From the NCBI GenBank assembly GCA_900317745.1, contig ONHW01000013.1:1-64000 (forward strand): a stretch of 64,000 nucleotides of DNA, given 5' to 3'. Below are positions 16,223-25,478 of this stretch, piece by piece (the stretch's first letter is position 1; each line of letters opens with the position of its first letter). The DNA comes from an uncultured Bacteroidales bacterium. Its GTDB lineage: Bacteria > Bacteroidota > Bacteroidia > Bacteroidales > Paludibacteraceae. The translations under genes and the position numbers were made by a program. The notes under the pieces are model-generated. The model searched no databases. It was not told where the DNA came from and worked only from the letters and a program-made list of their open reading frames with translations.

Positions 16223-19200
16223 TTATCGCCTGATATATACGTCAATGTTCTTTATTTGTCCGTCACGGGCGAAGATGTGCTTCGCTGTAGATTGCGGGAT
16301 AGTTGTGTTCTCTTCGCTGTCGGAGAGGTGGTACGTAAAGCGTGTGCCGCAATAGGTGAAACTGAGTTTGCCGTCGCGGAAATCCGACTCGCGGAGCATG
16401 AGCGGGTTGATGCGGATAGCACCACCATGCACCTCAATGCCCAACTCGAACCAGCGGGAGAGTATATCCTCCTTAACCTGACCGGTCATTCCCGGCTGCT
16501 GCACACCTGCCATTGCCGGCGTGTGGCTGTACGCGTCGAACGGGAACGAGCCGTACTGCTCGGGAGACTTGTGCAAGCCGAGACCTTCCTTGATGGCACG
16601 ATATTGAGAAATGAGGCGATCACGCGCCGGATTCGGCGTCAGCCAATCTTGGCTGACAGACCGGATGTTCTCACCTACGGCGAGGAGGAGTTTGCTGACC
16701 ATGTGCCAGTAGATAGAGCCGAGACCTTCGTACTTGTAGAACGTGCCGCTACGTCCGGTGAAGGCGTGGTGGTGGAACACCTGTTCGTACAAGTCTTTGA
16801 GTTCGTCCGGCAGGTTGTTGGCATTGCGGAAGGCAGCATCGAAATGAATACCACCATCACAATCCTGCTTGAGGATAGTGCCGAGGTACTTCTGCACAAC
16901 AGGCAGTGTTGCCGCGTCAGCAGGCAGATTGTTCATCTCGAGGAACGACGGACGGCGGCGTGCCGGATAGAGCATGTAACTCTGCTGATCTTCACGGTAG
17001 AGAGCCGATTGGCGCATAGCGTCGAGCAGGTCGGCAGCCTCAGCGCCGGAGAGGATTCGTGCGGAGAGAACAGCCACCTGTCCCTCAAGCATTTCGTAAA
17101 GCGGCGTTATTGTGATAAAAGCGTTGACCGTCGGTTGACCGTCGGTTGACCGTCGGGGTTGACCCGAAATTGAATCGAACTTAACGAGGTTATATGCCTC
17201 ATATAATCCGTCGTTACGTTTGCTCAAGCGGATGGAATAGGCGGTGAGGGTGAGCATCTTGTCGAGGAAGGCGACAATGGTCTGTGCCTCGAGTTCGACT
17301 TGCTTGCCGCAGAAGCCGCTGTACGCCTGATTGCGATATGCTTCGCCAGCCAGACCGATAGCGTCGGTATAGGTGCGCAAGGTCTGCGGAGTGAAGGTGA
17401 ACGTCTGTTTGTCGTCCGACTGACAGGGCAACATGGCAGCCAGCAGGTCGCGCATGAGTTGTACCAATTCGGAGTGGACAGCATAAGTCGTGTCGCCGGC
17501 TTCGGTAAAGAGTTCGCGCAGCACCTGCATGAAGCGGTGGATATAGCAAACGGTAACCATCGATGCGCCGTTGCCTACGAGGGCGTTGTTGGCATCGTTC
17601 CATTCGGGGCGAAGGGTGTTCATCCATATACCTGCACCCGGGATATGGTTCGAGAGTTTGGCGAGCAGCGGCACAAGCAGTTTCTCTGCACCTGTGACGA
17701 GCATAGGCTGACCATCATGACCAAGCAGCAGACGTGCGTCCTGACCATACTCGGGAATGAGGGCGAGGATGCACCGGTGTGCCTCGTCGTCGAAACGGAT
17801 GGTATCCTTGGGATTGGCAACAATCTCGCTGTACGACTTGATGCGATAAGGCACAGCGGCAAATGCGAACTCGCGCATGCCAAGCATGTCGATGAGTGCC
17901 TGCGGAGCGTGGTCGCGGCTAAGCTCGATGAGTTTGGAGAGATAGATAATCTGATGGTCGCCCCAATAGCCGATGTTCGACCACGGATCATCGGGATTGA
18001 TAACCTCCCAATCAATACCTTCGGAGGTTATGCGGTACGGATTGTAGCCATCGGCTGTGGTTGCGTTGAGGAACTTGGCGATGATAGCGTTGATGTAATC
18101 GGGATAAGAGGCAGACAGAGCTTCCCAGTTCTGGAAGATGTCACGCCAGTTGCCCTGATAGGCGATGAGCGGTTTGCCTTCTTTGTCCTTGACACGGATA
18201 TCGAAGCTGTTCCACGGCCGCGAGGGATCGCCATGTCGGCGCGAGAATGTCAGCGGCAGGTACTCCATGAAGAGGCGGTGCAACTGATGATCCATACAAT
18301 CGATGATACGTTCCTCAAGTTCGCTGCGGCGCATCTGTTCGGGCAGCGAGCCGAAGAACGGTTTGTACTGCTCGTACAGCGCATGGTTGAACACCTGTAT
18401 ATGATGCGCAAAATCAGCAGCGTGGATAGTATAATCGTCGGCATAATATCCTCCGCGCATGGTGTTGAAGAGCACGTTGGCAAAGTGGCGTGCGTCCTGC
18501 GCCTGATCGCCAGTGGACTGCAAGCCGTCGTTGTGCGCCACGATGCATCGCAGGTTGGCGGTGGTAGCCTGCAGGGCTTCAAGCACGATCTGCTTGTGGT
18601 CGGGTTTGTCGATCTCACGAAGCATCTGATGTACGTCGGCAGAATCTTTCTCCACATCCATCACGAACATCCACTCCCTACTCTCGCCGGCAGCCATGTT
18701 CATAGGTTTGTACAGCAGGTACGCGCCCTGCACGCCCTTGGATTCGGGTTCGGGAGTGATGGTACCGCCGTGGCGGAAAGCGTCAAGTTGCTGCGAAGAG
18801 GTGAGCAATATAAAGCCGTCAGAATCCAGACTATACACTGTATTGCAGGTGAGACTCTCACTAGGTTCAGCTTTATCCACCATTATTGCCTCCATCCTGT
18901 AGAGAACCAACGATTTGCTGTCAACCTGCTCCGTTTTCTTGTATGCATCCACGAGGGTTGAATAGACGTTCTGCGTCTGGCGGTTGACACCGGAGGGGAG
19001 GATATTCTGCAAGCCGTCAATCAGTTCGAACTCCAGCGGTTTGCCGGCGATATTCTCAATATATGCTGTTCGCACCCAGCCGAAGCGGTCGGCAGGCTGC
19101 CAGCGGTAGCGGAACAAGAGACCAACGGTGTTGTTCTTCTCCTCGAAGATGATAGCGTTACCTGTCACGGATTTGCATATACGGCGCTCAATGTCGAAGA

Positions 19201-19555
19201 CAGCATCGTTGTTGACACTGAAGGGCTCCCAGATTAGAGACCGCTCGCTTCGCTCGCTGACAGATGACAGACCGCTACGCTGACAGACCGCTGCGCTGAC
19301 AGAGTTCAGGCGGATGAGTGTACGCGGGCCGGTGAAGGAGTAGTTCTGGGTGATCTTGTCGTCGGTGTAGTACGGAAAGAGTGCAAAATCCGGACTACGG
19401 CGCCCGCAACTCAGACCACCGGTGGACGAAAGGTACATCCACAAGTCGGTATCCGACGCAAGGGAGATAAAGAACGGTTGCATCCGGTCGTAGTTGCGGA
19501 TCTCGTAGAACTGCTCACCATTGAGGGTGATATATTTTCCTGAAGGTTGTTTCAT
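16223..19555 (-). CDS. GH149-type beta-1,3-glucan phosphorylase (cytoplasmic)
   Basis: 1,110 residues and no signal peptide, so the protein is cytoplasmic. Length and motifs (GYWGDHQIIYLSKLIE near 560, ISLASDTDLWMYLSSTGG near 30, KYEGLGSIYWHMVSKLL near 935) fit the GH149 beta-1,3-glucan phosphorylases, which turn beta-1,3-oligoglucosides plus phosphate into glucose-1-phosphate and a shorter chain. GH161 is the main alternative. The gene follows a GPH symporter and precedes GH30, which fits a cytoplasmic step after oligosaccharide import. Two in-frame repeat insertions are seen: 19238-19304 (AGACCGC...GCTGACAG units, read as a Ser/Arg-rich stretch near residue 85-107) and 17123-17155 (three 11-bp GTTGACCGTCG units). 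Repeats in such a conserved enzyme are unusual but do not break the frame. Confidence 0.85.
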   Translation of the reverse strand: MKQPSGKYITLNGEQFYEIRNYDRMQPFFISLASDTDLWMYLSSTGGLSCGRRSPDFALFPYYTDDKITQNYSFTGPRTLIRLNSVSAAVCQRSGLSSVSERSERSLIWEPFSVNNDAVFDIERRICKSVTGNAIIFEEKNNTVGLLFRYRWQPADRFGWVRTAYIENIAGKPLEFELIDGLQNILPSGVNRQTQNVYSTLVDAYKKTEQVDSKSLVLYRMEAIMVDKAEPSESLTCNTVYSLDSDGFILLTSSQQLDAFRHGGTITPEPESKGVQGAYLLYKPMNMAAGESREWMFVMDVEKDSADVHQMLREIDKPDHKQIVLEALQATTANLRCIVAHNDGLQSTGDQAQDARHFANVLFNTMRGGYYADDYTIHAADFAHHIQVFNHALYEQYKPFFGSLPEQMRRSELEERIIDCMDHQLHRLFMEYLPLTFSRRHGDPSRPWNSFDIRVKDKEGKPLIAYQGNWRDIFQNWEALSASYPDYINAIIAKFLNATTADGYNPYRITSEGIDWEVINPDDPWSNIGYWGDHQIIYLSKLIELSRDHAPQALIDMLGMREFAFAAVPYRIKSYSEIVANPKDTIRFDDEAHRCILALIPEYGQDARLLLGHDGQPMLVTGAEKLLVPLLAKLSNHIPGAGIWMNTLRPEWNDANNALVGNGASMVTVCYIHRFMQVLRELFTEAGDTTYAVHSELVQLMRDLLAAMLPCQSDDKQTFTFTPQTLRTYTDAIGLAGEAYRNQAYSGFCGKQVELEAQTIVAFLDKMLTLTAYSIRLSKRNDGLYEAYNLVKFDSISGQPRRSTDGQPTVNAFITITPLYEMLEGQVAVLSARILSGAEAADLLDAMRQSALYREDQQSYMLYPARRRPSFLEMNNLPADAATLPVVQKYLGTILKQDCDGGIHFDAAFRNANNLPDELKDLYEQVFHHHAFTGRSGTFYKYEGLGSIYWHMVSKLLLAVGENIRSVSQDWLTPNPARDRLISQYRAIKEGLGLHKSPEQYGSFPFDAYSHTPAMAGVQQPGMTGQVKEDILSRWFELGIEVHGGAIRINPLMLRESDFRDGKLSFTYCGTRFTYHLSDSEENTTIPQSTAKHIFARDGQIKNIDVYIRR
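17123..17155. repeat. 11-bp tandem repeat inside the phosphorylase gene
   Basis: Three perfect copies of GTTGACCGTCG, 33 bp, so in frame, followed by a degenerate fourth copy. It encodes part of a Gly/Gln/Arg-rich loop. Confidence 0.9.
19238..19304. repeat. AGACCGC/GCTGACAG repeat inside the phosphorylase gene
   Basis: Three units of the form AGACCGC-(short spacer)-GCTGACAG, the first spacer being the near-palindrome TCGCTTCGCTC. The same flanks (ACAGACCGC, GCTGACAGA) define the 30-bp intergenic repeat at 62,183-62,272. Confidence 0.8.
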
Positions 19556-19620
19556 TGATTGAAGGAGTTTATTATCGGATTATATCAGATAGAATCGGAA
19601 CATATCGGATTCGTTTTGTA
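19556..19620. repeat. 10-bp-period tract between transporter and phosphorylase
   Basis: 19572-19611 shows a degenerate 10-bp unit (TTATCGGATT, ATATCAGATA, GAATCGGAAC, ATATCGGATT). It fills the gap between two minus-strand genes. Confidence 0.55.
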
Positions 19621-21063
19621 TTATTCAGCACGTTGTGCATCGAGTTCGACTTTCATCTGCGCCATGGTGCGGTTGTCGAGGTTGTAGAAAGCCAGGAAGA
19701 TGGCACACGAGGCGTACAAGACACCGGGTACGATACCGAACATCCAATGGAAAGAGTTCATGATCTCAGCACTGCCCTGAATCTCAACAATGCTCATCTT
19801 GTCGGCATTGAAACCTACGAGACTCATCACCAATCCCCATATAGCCGCGCCGATTGACCAACCGATCTTTTGCGCAAACACAGCTGCCGACAAACAGAGA
19901 CCGGTAGTGCGACGCTGGAACTTCCACTCGCCGTAGTCGGCAGCATCCGCCAGCATTGTCCAGAGCAACGAGATTGCCGGCGCATAACTGATCTTACCTA
20001 GGCAGTTGAAGATATTGATGAGCACGAAGTTTCTGCCGGCAAAGAACAGCAGGCAGAAGAACAATCCCGACAACAGCGAGCAGACTATATACAACTGCTT
20101 GGCACCGAAACGCTGCACGAGCGGTTTGGTCAGCGGGATAGCGATGATCAGCGCCACCGTGCCGAGGATATTGAAGATCTGCGTCTTCGACTCAGCGTCG
20201 AGGTAATACTTGAAGTAATACGTAGCCGAGATGTTCTGGATAGCGAACATGATGAACGACACTATGCCTACGAGCGTAAGCATCACCCAGGGACGGTTCT
20301 TGAACAGATACTTGAAGTCCTGCCCCAGATGGCTGTCCTGACGCTTGGGCGGTTGTACGCGCTCCCTGGTTGTAGCGAATGTAATGAGGAACAAGATTAT
20401 ACCTATCAGTCCGAAGATAGCCACCAGATAGCGGAAGCCTATGATATACGACGAGCGAACCATGGCGGCATTATCCGGCGAGAGTTCGAGGAACGACTTG
20501 CGGGCAGCATCATCCGCCATTACGGCATAATCCATACCCGTAGCCTGTGCGCCGAGATAATACACGATATACAGCGCAAAACCCGAGACGAGCAACTGAC
20601 CGATGTTAGCTGCCACAAATCGATAAGAGTTCAGTCCGGCACGCTCAATCGAGTCGTCAGTCATCACTGCGCCCAGCGAGGAGTACGGGATATTCACGAT
20701 GGCGTAGATAACGCGCAGGCCAATGAACATCGGCAAGATATAGCCGATCAGCGCATCGCCCTGCAGATCCGGTCCGAAGAACGCCAAAAACGCAAACAGC
20801 GCAAACGGCACACAACCGAACAACAGGAACGGGCGGAACTTACCCCAACGGGTGTTCGTGCGGTCTGCCCATATACCTACCACAGGATCCATCACGGCGT
20901 CCATCACTGTACCCAAGATGGCTATAGCACTTGACCATGCGGGGCTGATACCGAGGATATCGGTATAGTAGAAGATCAACCAGAAATTCACCAAGTCCCA
21001 CACAAAGTGCGACGCGGTATCACCGAGACTGTAGCCGAGTTTTTCTTTTACACTGAGTTTCAT
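19621..21063 (-). CDS. GPH-family sugar:cation symporter (MelB-like)
   Basis: 480 residues with about twelve membrane segments. The start (KEKLGYSLGDTASHF) and DPVVGIWADRTNTRWGKFRPF after the second helix are the signature of the glycoside-pentoside-hexuronide:cation symporter family. It sits in the inner membrane and exchanges or cotransports sugars with a cation. Placed directly before the cytoplasmic phosphorylase in the transcript, it is the likely importer of beta-1,3-gluco-oligosaccharides; the substrate is inferred from context only. Confidence 0.9.
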   Translation of the reverse strand: MKLSVKEKLGYSLGDTASHFVWDLVNFWLIFYYTDILGISPAWSSAIAILGTVMDAVMDPVVGIWADRTNTRWGKFRPFLLFGCVPFALFAFLAFFGPDLQGDALIGYILPMFIGLRVIYAIVNIPYSSLGAVMTDDSIERAGLNSYRFVAANIGQLLVSGFALYIVYYLGAQATGMDYAVMADDAARKSFLELSPDNAAMVRSSYIIGFRYLVAIFGLIGIILFLITFATTRERVQPPKRQDSHLGQDFKYLFKNRPWVMLTLVGIVSFIMFAIQNISATYYFKYYLDAESKTQIFNILGTVALIIAIPLTKPLVQRFGAKQLYIVCSLLSGLFFCLLFFAGRNFVLINIFNCLGKISYAPAISLLWTMLADAADYGEWKFQRRTTGLCLSAAVFAQKIGWSIGAAIWGLVMSLVGFNADKMSIVEIQGSAEIMNSFHWMFGIVPGVLYASCAIFLAFYNLDNRTMAQMKVELDAQRAE

Positions 21064-21587
21064 ATCGTTATATTTATTTATTCTAGTCTCTATACGACTA
21101 GATGACCAGGCAATTAGTTCTTTTTATACACGCGGATATAATCCACGTACATCTTTACCGGTGTGCCGTCCTGAGGCAGAGCGGTGACAGGTTCGAGCAG
21201 CGAGGCGCTGATAACATCCGAATACTTCTCGGGGTTAGGCATATCAGGGAAGAATCCTCCGACTGACAGATTCAGCACGAGATAGAACGGATGGTTGAAG
21301 TAATGCCCGGGTTCGTTCACGTTCTTGCCGCGTAGCGACAACGCGAAGTACGGTTGGGCATCCGGATAACGATCACGGTCGAGGTACATCGCTATCGAGT
21401 CCTCCGTCCAATCCATGGTGAACAAGTGGAAGTCGCCTTGCAGCGGGTAATCAGCGGTGTGGAACTTACCTGAGTTGGGATACGCGCCGTTGTTCCAAGT
21501 CTCACCCCAGTGGCACGCGCCGTTGAAGTAGCGATCCTGCGTACCGGCTACAATGCCGTTCTTGTGTCCCATCTCACAGATATCTAT

Positions 21588-21607
21588 CTCTCCGCACCTC
21601 TCCGCAC
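21588..21607. repeat. 10-bp tandem duplication causing the GH16 frameshift
   Basis: CTCTCCGCAC occurs twice in direct succession. The duplicated DNA encodes the first glutamate of the GH16 EIDxxE motif on the minus strand. Confidence 0.95.
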
Positions 21608-22089
21608 TTGGGCCATATTACTCTGCCCTGCGCCTCGAGTTCGGCTACGCGGCGGTCGATGTCATCGCTATCGCCGAGATCGGTAGCGAGGTTGTTGCCC
21701 AGCATCCAGAAGGCCGGCCACAAGCCGTTGGCGGTGTGCGGGAAACAGATTCGTGCTTCCACGCGGCCGTAGCACACTGTAACCTTATCCTGCGTATTCA
21801 GTCGAGCCGACGTACACGGACGGTAGCCACGCTCTTCGTCCAAGGTGGTGTAATAATAATCCTCACGCTGCGCGTTCAGTACAAGGCAGGACTCACCGCT
21901 GACCGGGTGTTTCTCTATCGTTACGTTCTTCGGTGCATAGTACTGCAACTCGGCGTTCCCGCCTCCACGGGCATTGTCGTCAACGTTCCAATACTTGGTA
22001 TTAAGTTCCGGAGCATCAAAATTGTCCTCCCACACCAACTGCCAGTCCTGCTTTTGTTGGCAGGATGAGCAAAGCATCGCAAACACAGC

Positions 22090-22120
22090 GATAATTGATA
22101 ACTGATAATTGACAAATGAC
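22090..22120. repeat. Heptad tract in the signal-peptide codons of the GH16 pseudogene
   Basis: GATAATT, GATAACT, GATAATT, GACAAAT units with a 7-bp period. On the minus strand they encode part of the signal peptide (SFVNYQLSI), so the repeat has been taken up into the export signal. Confidence 0.85.
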
Positions 22121-22142
22121 TTTTTCATTATGTTTTGTATTA

Positions 22143-23438
22143 TTACTCTATTTCCTTACGCTGATATACGCGTACCCAATCTACTTTCATCTGCACGGGG
22201 TGGTCAAACATAGCATCGTTTACACTTCCTCCCATCGAACCGCCTATGGCCAAATTGAGCAGCAGAAAATTCTCCTTATTAAACGGCCAATAGTACTCGT
22301 CATCTATGTTCTCCAGCGTCTCTGATTGCGTAGCATGCACCTGTCCGTCAAACATGAATCGAATCATGTCGCGACCGTACTCCTCTTCTTGCATCCACTC
22401 GATTCCGTACGTATGGAACTCGTTCTCCACCCCGTCGTGGTATTGTCGTGTTGACCAGCAGTTGCCACCGCTCTTGTAGGGATAGTGCAACGCGTGTGAT
22501 ACCAGTCGCGGGTCATTACCTATATGTTCCACAATATCCGTTTCGCCACATGACGGCCATCCTACTCGGCTATAATCATTACCCATCATCCAAAATGCCG
22601 GCCATGTGCCTCCTCCGGATGGAAAGAGTATGCGCGCCTCAATCTTGCCGTACAGGAATGTACGCTTACCCATCGTATTGATTCGAGCCGAGGTGTAACG
22701 ACGTCCTGCATAGTTCTCCTTGCGTGCCTCTATAATCAAGCAACCATCTTCTACACGCAGGTTATCAGCACGATCAGTGTAGTATTGCAACTCATTGTTG
22801 CCTCCGCCGTTGCCATTAATCTCCACATTCCATGACGTGCGTTCGAGTTCCGAACCATTGAACTCATCAGCCCATACCAACTCATATTCTCCCCACTTAT
22901 GTCTAACGGCCAAATAACACGACGCACTTTCAGCACCGTTACTCACCGTGATCGTTGTATGCCCCGGATGCAAAGCGTGCAGCCACCCTTCATTGTCCAC
23001 TATTGCTACTGCCGAATCGGTCGAAGTCCACGTGAGAGGCACATCGTACATGGATATTACTTCCATCGGTTGCGTCGTGCCTTTGTCCACTTGCATGTAT
23101 GCCTTTGGCAACGCCAGTGTTATGCCTCTTGCACTGACCGCGTATACCTGACATACCGCCTGCGCCTTACCTGCGGTAGCGGTTATGAGCGTCTTACCGA
23201 TACCGGTAGCGGTCACCAATCCATCATCAACACGTGCTACGGATACATCTTCCGACTGCCATATCACATCTGTTGTAGCTGCTGCAGTCAGCATTTGTGA
23301 CTCCCCTACAGCCAGTTGCAGAACATTGGTCGACAGGTGAATTGAATCTTCCACCGTAGTATTTCTGCAACCGACAAGCACGCAGGTTGCCAGACATACT
23401 ATATAACCATGCAAGCTATTAGCCACAAAGTGATACAC
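22143..23438 (-). CDS. GH16 beta-1,3-glucanase lipoprotein with two Big2 domains
   Basis: 431 residues. The start is GTG at 23438, directly abutting the TAA of the upstream gene with no gap, so translation is probably coupled. A lipobox (CVLVGC) ends the signal peptide near residue 24. Two Big2-like domains (about 30-180) precede a GH16 laminarinase domain (about 185-430) with the catalytic motif ETDIVE (nucleophile E299, acid/base E304) and the WPAFWMMG substrate-cleft segment. The enzyme should cut internal beta-1,3-glucan links at the outer surface. It is a close paralogue of the GH16 at 26,861-28,162, including the domain order. Confidence 0.92.
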   Translation of the reverse strand: MYHFVANSLHGYIVCLATCVLVGCRNTTVEDSIHLSTNVLQLAVGESQMLTAAATTDVIWQSEDVSVARVDDGLVTATGIGKTLITATAGKAQAVCQVYAVSARGITLALPKAYMQVDKGTTQPMEVISMYDVPLTWTSTDSAVAIVDNEGWLHALHPGHTTITVSNGAESASCYLAVRHKWGEYELVWADEFNGSELERTSWNVEINGNGGGNNELQYYTDRADNLRVEDGCLIIEARKENYAGRRYTSARINTMGKRTFLYGKIEARILFPSGGGTWPAFWMMGNDYSRVGWPSCGETDIVEHIGNDPRLVSHALHYPYKSGGNCWSTRQYHDGVENEFHTYGIEWMQEEEYGRDMIRFMFDGQVHATQSETLENIDDEYYWPFNKENFLLLNLAIGGSMGGSVNDAMFDHPVQMKVDWVRVYQRKEIE

Positions 23439-24413
23439 TTACTTTTTGTAACAGAAGATTGCACATATCTCCAATTCGCGGCCGCCACCTTCGACAACCA
23501 GCGCCGGAGTATATACCACATTGCTTTGGCTGCCAACTATGGTCTGCGACCAATCCAGGCCATCGGCAAACCACTCTGCCATCGACCATTCAGCAACATC
23601 CCATTCGCCGTGGCTTTGCGAAATCATACCACTGTTTACTGCATGTTCGCCACCTGTTGTACTGAACAGTCGGACGCTCACGCTAGTACCGGCCAACCTG
23701 CGCGGAGTGCGATAGATGATGATGAAATCATAATCTTCTGTCACTCCTGTAAAATCGCATTCTCCCCACTGACGAATGCCACCACATATATTTCCCCAAG
23801 CCAGCGAACCGGATTTCCAGTATATCCACTCAACATCCGTATCACCAAACGCCGAAGCTCCCTTGCATGTACCGAAGTTGGCGTCAGTAACATCGCCGTT
23901 CCAGATATCCATCGTACAGGTCACACCTTCTCCAGGATTGCCCGGCGATGCATAATCGCCATTGATGCGATAGTCATGCACTGTACCTTTGATGCGACTC
24001 AAGGCCTTATCATCCATCAAGAATATATAGTAGTCCGATCCCTCCAGATACTGCTCAAATGAGGTTGTCGTACCACCTTGTCCACTCTGACCGCCAGCAT
24101 TACCTACCGTAACAACACATGTCGCAACTTTCGATCCTGCAGCCGCAGCTACAACTGCCACGCCATCGGCTATGCCGGTCACTTGTCCGTTCACGACCAC
24201 TGCTACAGCCGGATTCGAGCTACTCCATTCTACAGTAGCGGCATTCTTAGGTTCAACGGTTGCCACCAGAGTTACTGAAGCCCCAACGGCTAACTGCAAT
24301 GTCTCACGATCAAGACTAACAGCCTCCACACTTACAGCCGGGGTTGGTACGTTCGGCTCTGTGCAGGCAAACAGCCCAAAAACTGCAAAAGCAATAATTA
24401 TATATTTTTTCAT
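23439..24413 (-). CDS. Surface glycan-binding lipoprotein (SGBP-like) with Big2 domain
   Basis: 324 residues from the ATG at 24413, preferred over 24425 because it begins MKKYIIIAF and gives a clean lipobox (FGLFAC). One Big2 domain (about 35-105) is followed by a Gly/Gln linker (NAGGQSGQGG) and a C-terminal beta domain of about 190 residues without a recognised family or catalytic motif. The Big2 domain and linker match the lipoprotein at 28,233, while the C-terminal domains differ. Position between GH16 genes downstream of SusCD suggests binding of beta-glucan at the cell surface; this is inference. Confidence 0.75.
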   Translation of the reverse strand: MKKYIIIAFAVFGLFACTEPNVPTPAVSVEAVSLDRETLQLAVGASVTLVATVEPKNAATVEWSSSNPAVAVVVNGQVTGIADGVAVVAAAAGSKVATCVVTVGNAGGQSGQGGTTTSFEQYLEGSDYYIFLMDDKALSRIKGTVHDYRINGDYASPGNPGEGVTCTMDIWNGDVTDANFGTCKGASAFGDTDVEWIYWKSGSLAWGNICGGIRQWGECDFTGVTEDYDFIIIYRTPRRLAGTSVSVRLFSTTGGEHAVNSGMISQSHGEWDVAEWSMAEWFADGLDWSQTIVGSQSNVVYTPALVVEGGGRELEICAIFCYKK

Positions 24414-24425
24414 GGTATAAAACAT

Positions 24426-25478
24426 TTATTGTACACGATTACCCAATACGTCATAGGCAGCACCATCACGCAGCAGATATATCACACCGTCACGCAGCAC
24501 CTTGGTAGCCTGCTTGGTGGCACTGATGGTATGAATCGCGGTCGTTCCTTCCGGCTCAATTGCATCGGAAGCCGACGGACAAACGAACGACTCACCTGCA
24601 TCGCCACGCTGGTAGATACGAATCCAATCGATGTACATCGAGCGCGGACCGTCAGCCAGGGCTGTGATCTTGTTTACGTCATAAATACCCGGAAAATTAC
24701 CTCCGACCGCCACATTGGCAATGATGAAATTCGGCTTGCCAAACACGAGGCTGCGGTCATAGTCGGGATTATCGTTCGGCTCGAGGTCAGCGTGGAAGTA
24801 CGCATCGTTCTCGGGGTGCGAATCGAGGTCCATATACATATCAATGGATGTAGGTGTCCAGATCATCGTAACGATATGGAACGTATCCTCGACCGAATAC
24901 GGCCATGTTACCGCATTGGCATCGCTCCACACAGCGTCCCACTTTGAGCCGACATGCATAGCACCGTTGAAATAGCGGTCCTGTGTTCCCTTGTTGAACG
25001 CGCTCTGATGTCCAAGCTCGATGATATCCGTCTCGCCGCAACGCGGCCAGCCTACCTGCTTGTAGTTGTTACCCATCTGCCAGAATGCAGGCCAGAGGCC
25101 GTTGGCAGTCTGTGGGAACTTGATACGCGCATCAATGCGGCCAAAGGTGTAATACGCCTTACTCTGTGTATTGACACGCCCGGAGGTACATTGCTTGCCG
25201 CCAAACGCCTCTTTGGTTGCGGTGAGGATAAGGCAGTGCTTGCCGGTAGTAGGCTCAACGCCTAACTTGACACCGCGGTCACAGTAATACTGCAACTCGT
25301 TGTTGCCGCCTCCATCGCCGTTGGTTTCAATGTTCCAGACTTGGGTATCGAGTGCTCCATCTGTGAAATCCTCGTTCCAGACGAGTTGGTAATCCTGCGC
25401 AACAGCAGAGACTGTAGTTGCGGCAAGGAAAACCAATGCAAGGCTAATGTATGATATGCTCTTCTTCATAATCATCAA
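24426..25478 (-). CDS. GH16 beta-1,3-glucanase with C-terminal sorting-like motif
   Basis: 350 residues. The signal peptide (to about residue 28, TTVSAVAQ) has no lipobox. The GH16 domain follows at once (30-285) with the motif ETDIIE (E149, E154) and WPAFWQMG. A Ser/Thr-rich linker then leads to the shared C-terminal motif (LRDGVIYLLRDGAAYDVLG). The start codon overlaps the stop of the GH128 gene by 4 nt (ATGA); an in-frame ATG at 25469 (MKKSIS) is an equally good start. It is the intact paralogue of the broken GH16 at 21,114, but with motif instead of lipid anchor, so the two copies appear to have been addressed to the surface by different routes. Confidence 0.92.
   Translation of the reverse strand: MMIMKKSISYISLALVFLAATTVSAVAQDYQLVWNEDFTDGALDTQVWNIETNGDGGGNNELQYYCDRGVKLGVEPTTGKHCLILTATKEAFGGKQCTSGRVNTQSKAYYTFGRIDARIKFPQTANGLWPAFWQMGNNYKQVGWPRCGETDIIELGHQSAFNKGTQDRYFNGAMHVGSKWDAVWSDANAVTWPYSVEDTFHIVTMIWTPTSIDMYMDLDSHPENDAYFHADLEPNDNPDYDRSLVFGKPNFIIANVAVGGNFPGIYDVNKITALADGPRSMYIDWIRIYQRGDAGESFVCPSASDAIEPEGTTAIHTISATKQATKVLRDGVIYLLRDGAAYDVLGNRVQ

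Larger units (their letters stand above)
21114..22128 (-). pseudogene. GH16 beta-glucanase lipoprotein, frameshifted in the catalytic motif
   Basis: Two frames join into one GH16 protein. 22128-21574 encodes a lipoprotein signal (FAMLCSSC) and the first half up to WPKCGE; 21572-21114 encodes the rest from the end of the motif onward (GHKNGIVAGTQDRYFNG). Between them, CTCTCCGCAC is present twice in tandem (21588-21597, 21598-21607). Removing one 10-bp copy restores WPKCGEIDICEMGHKNG, the normal GH16 EIDxxE active site. As written the product would end soon after the duplication and be inactive. Its intact paralogue is at 24,426-25,478; unlike that one it has a lipobox and no C-terminal motif. 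A 7-bp repeat tract (22090-22120) lies within the signal-peptide codons. A sequencing error is the main alternative. Confidence 0.85.

Noticed and set aside
16630-16662. Inverted repeat GTCAGCCAA/TTGGCTGAC followed by AGACCGG inside the phosphorylase gene, like the AGACCGC/GCTGACAG element
   Set aside because: It encodes a conserved-looking stretch (NIRSVSQDWLTPN) and matches the element only in part, so it may be chance.
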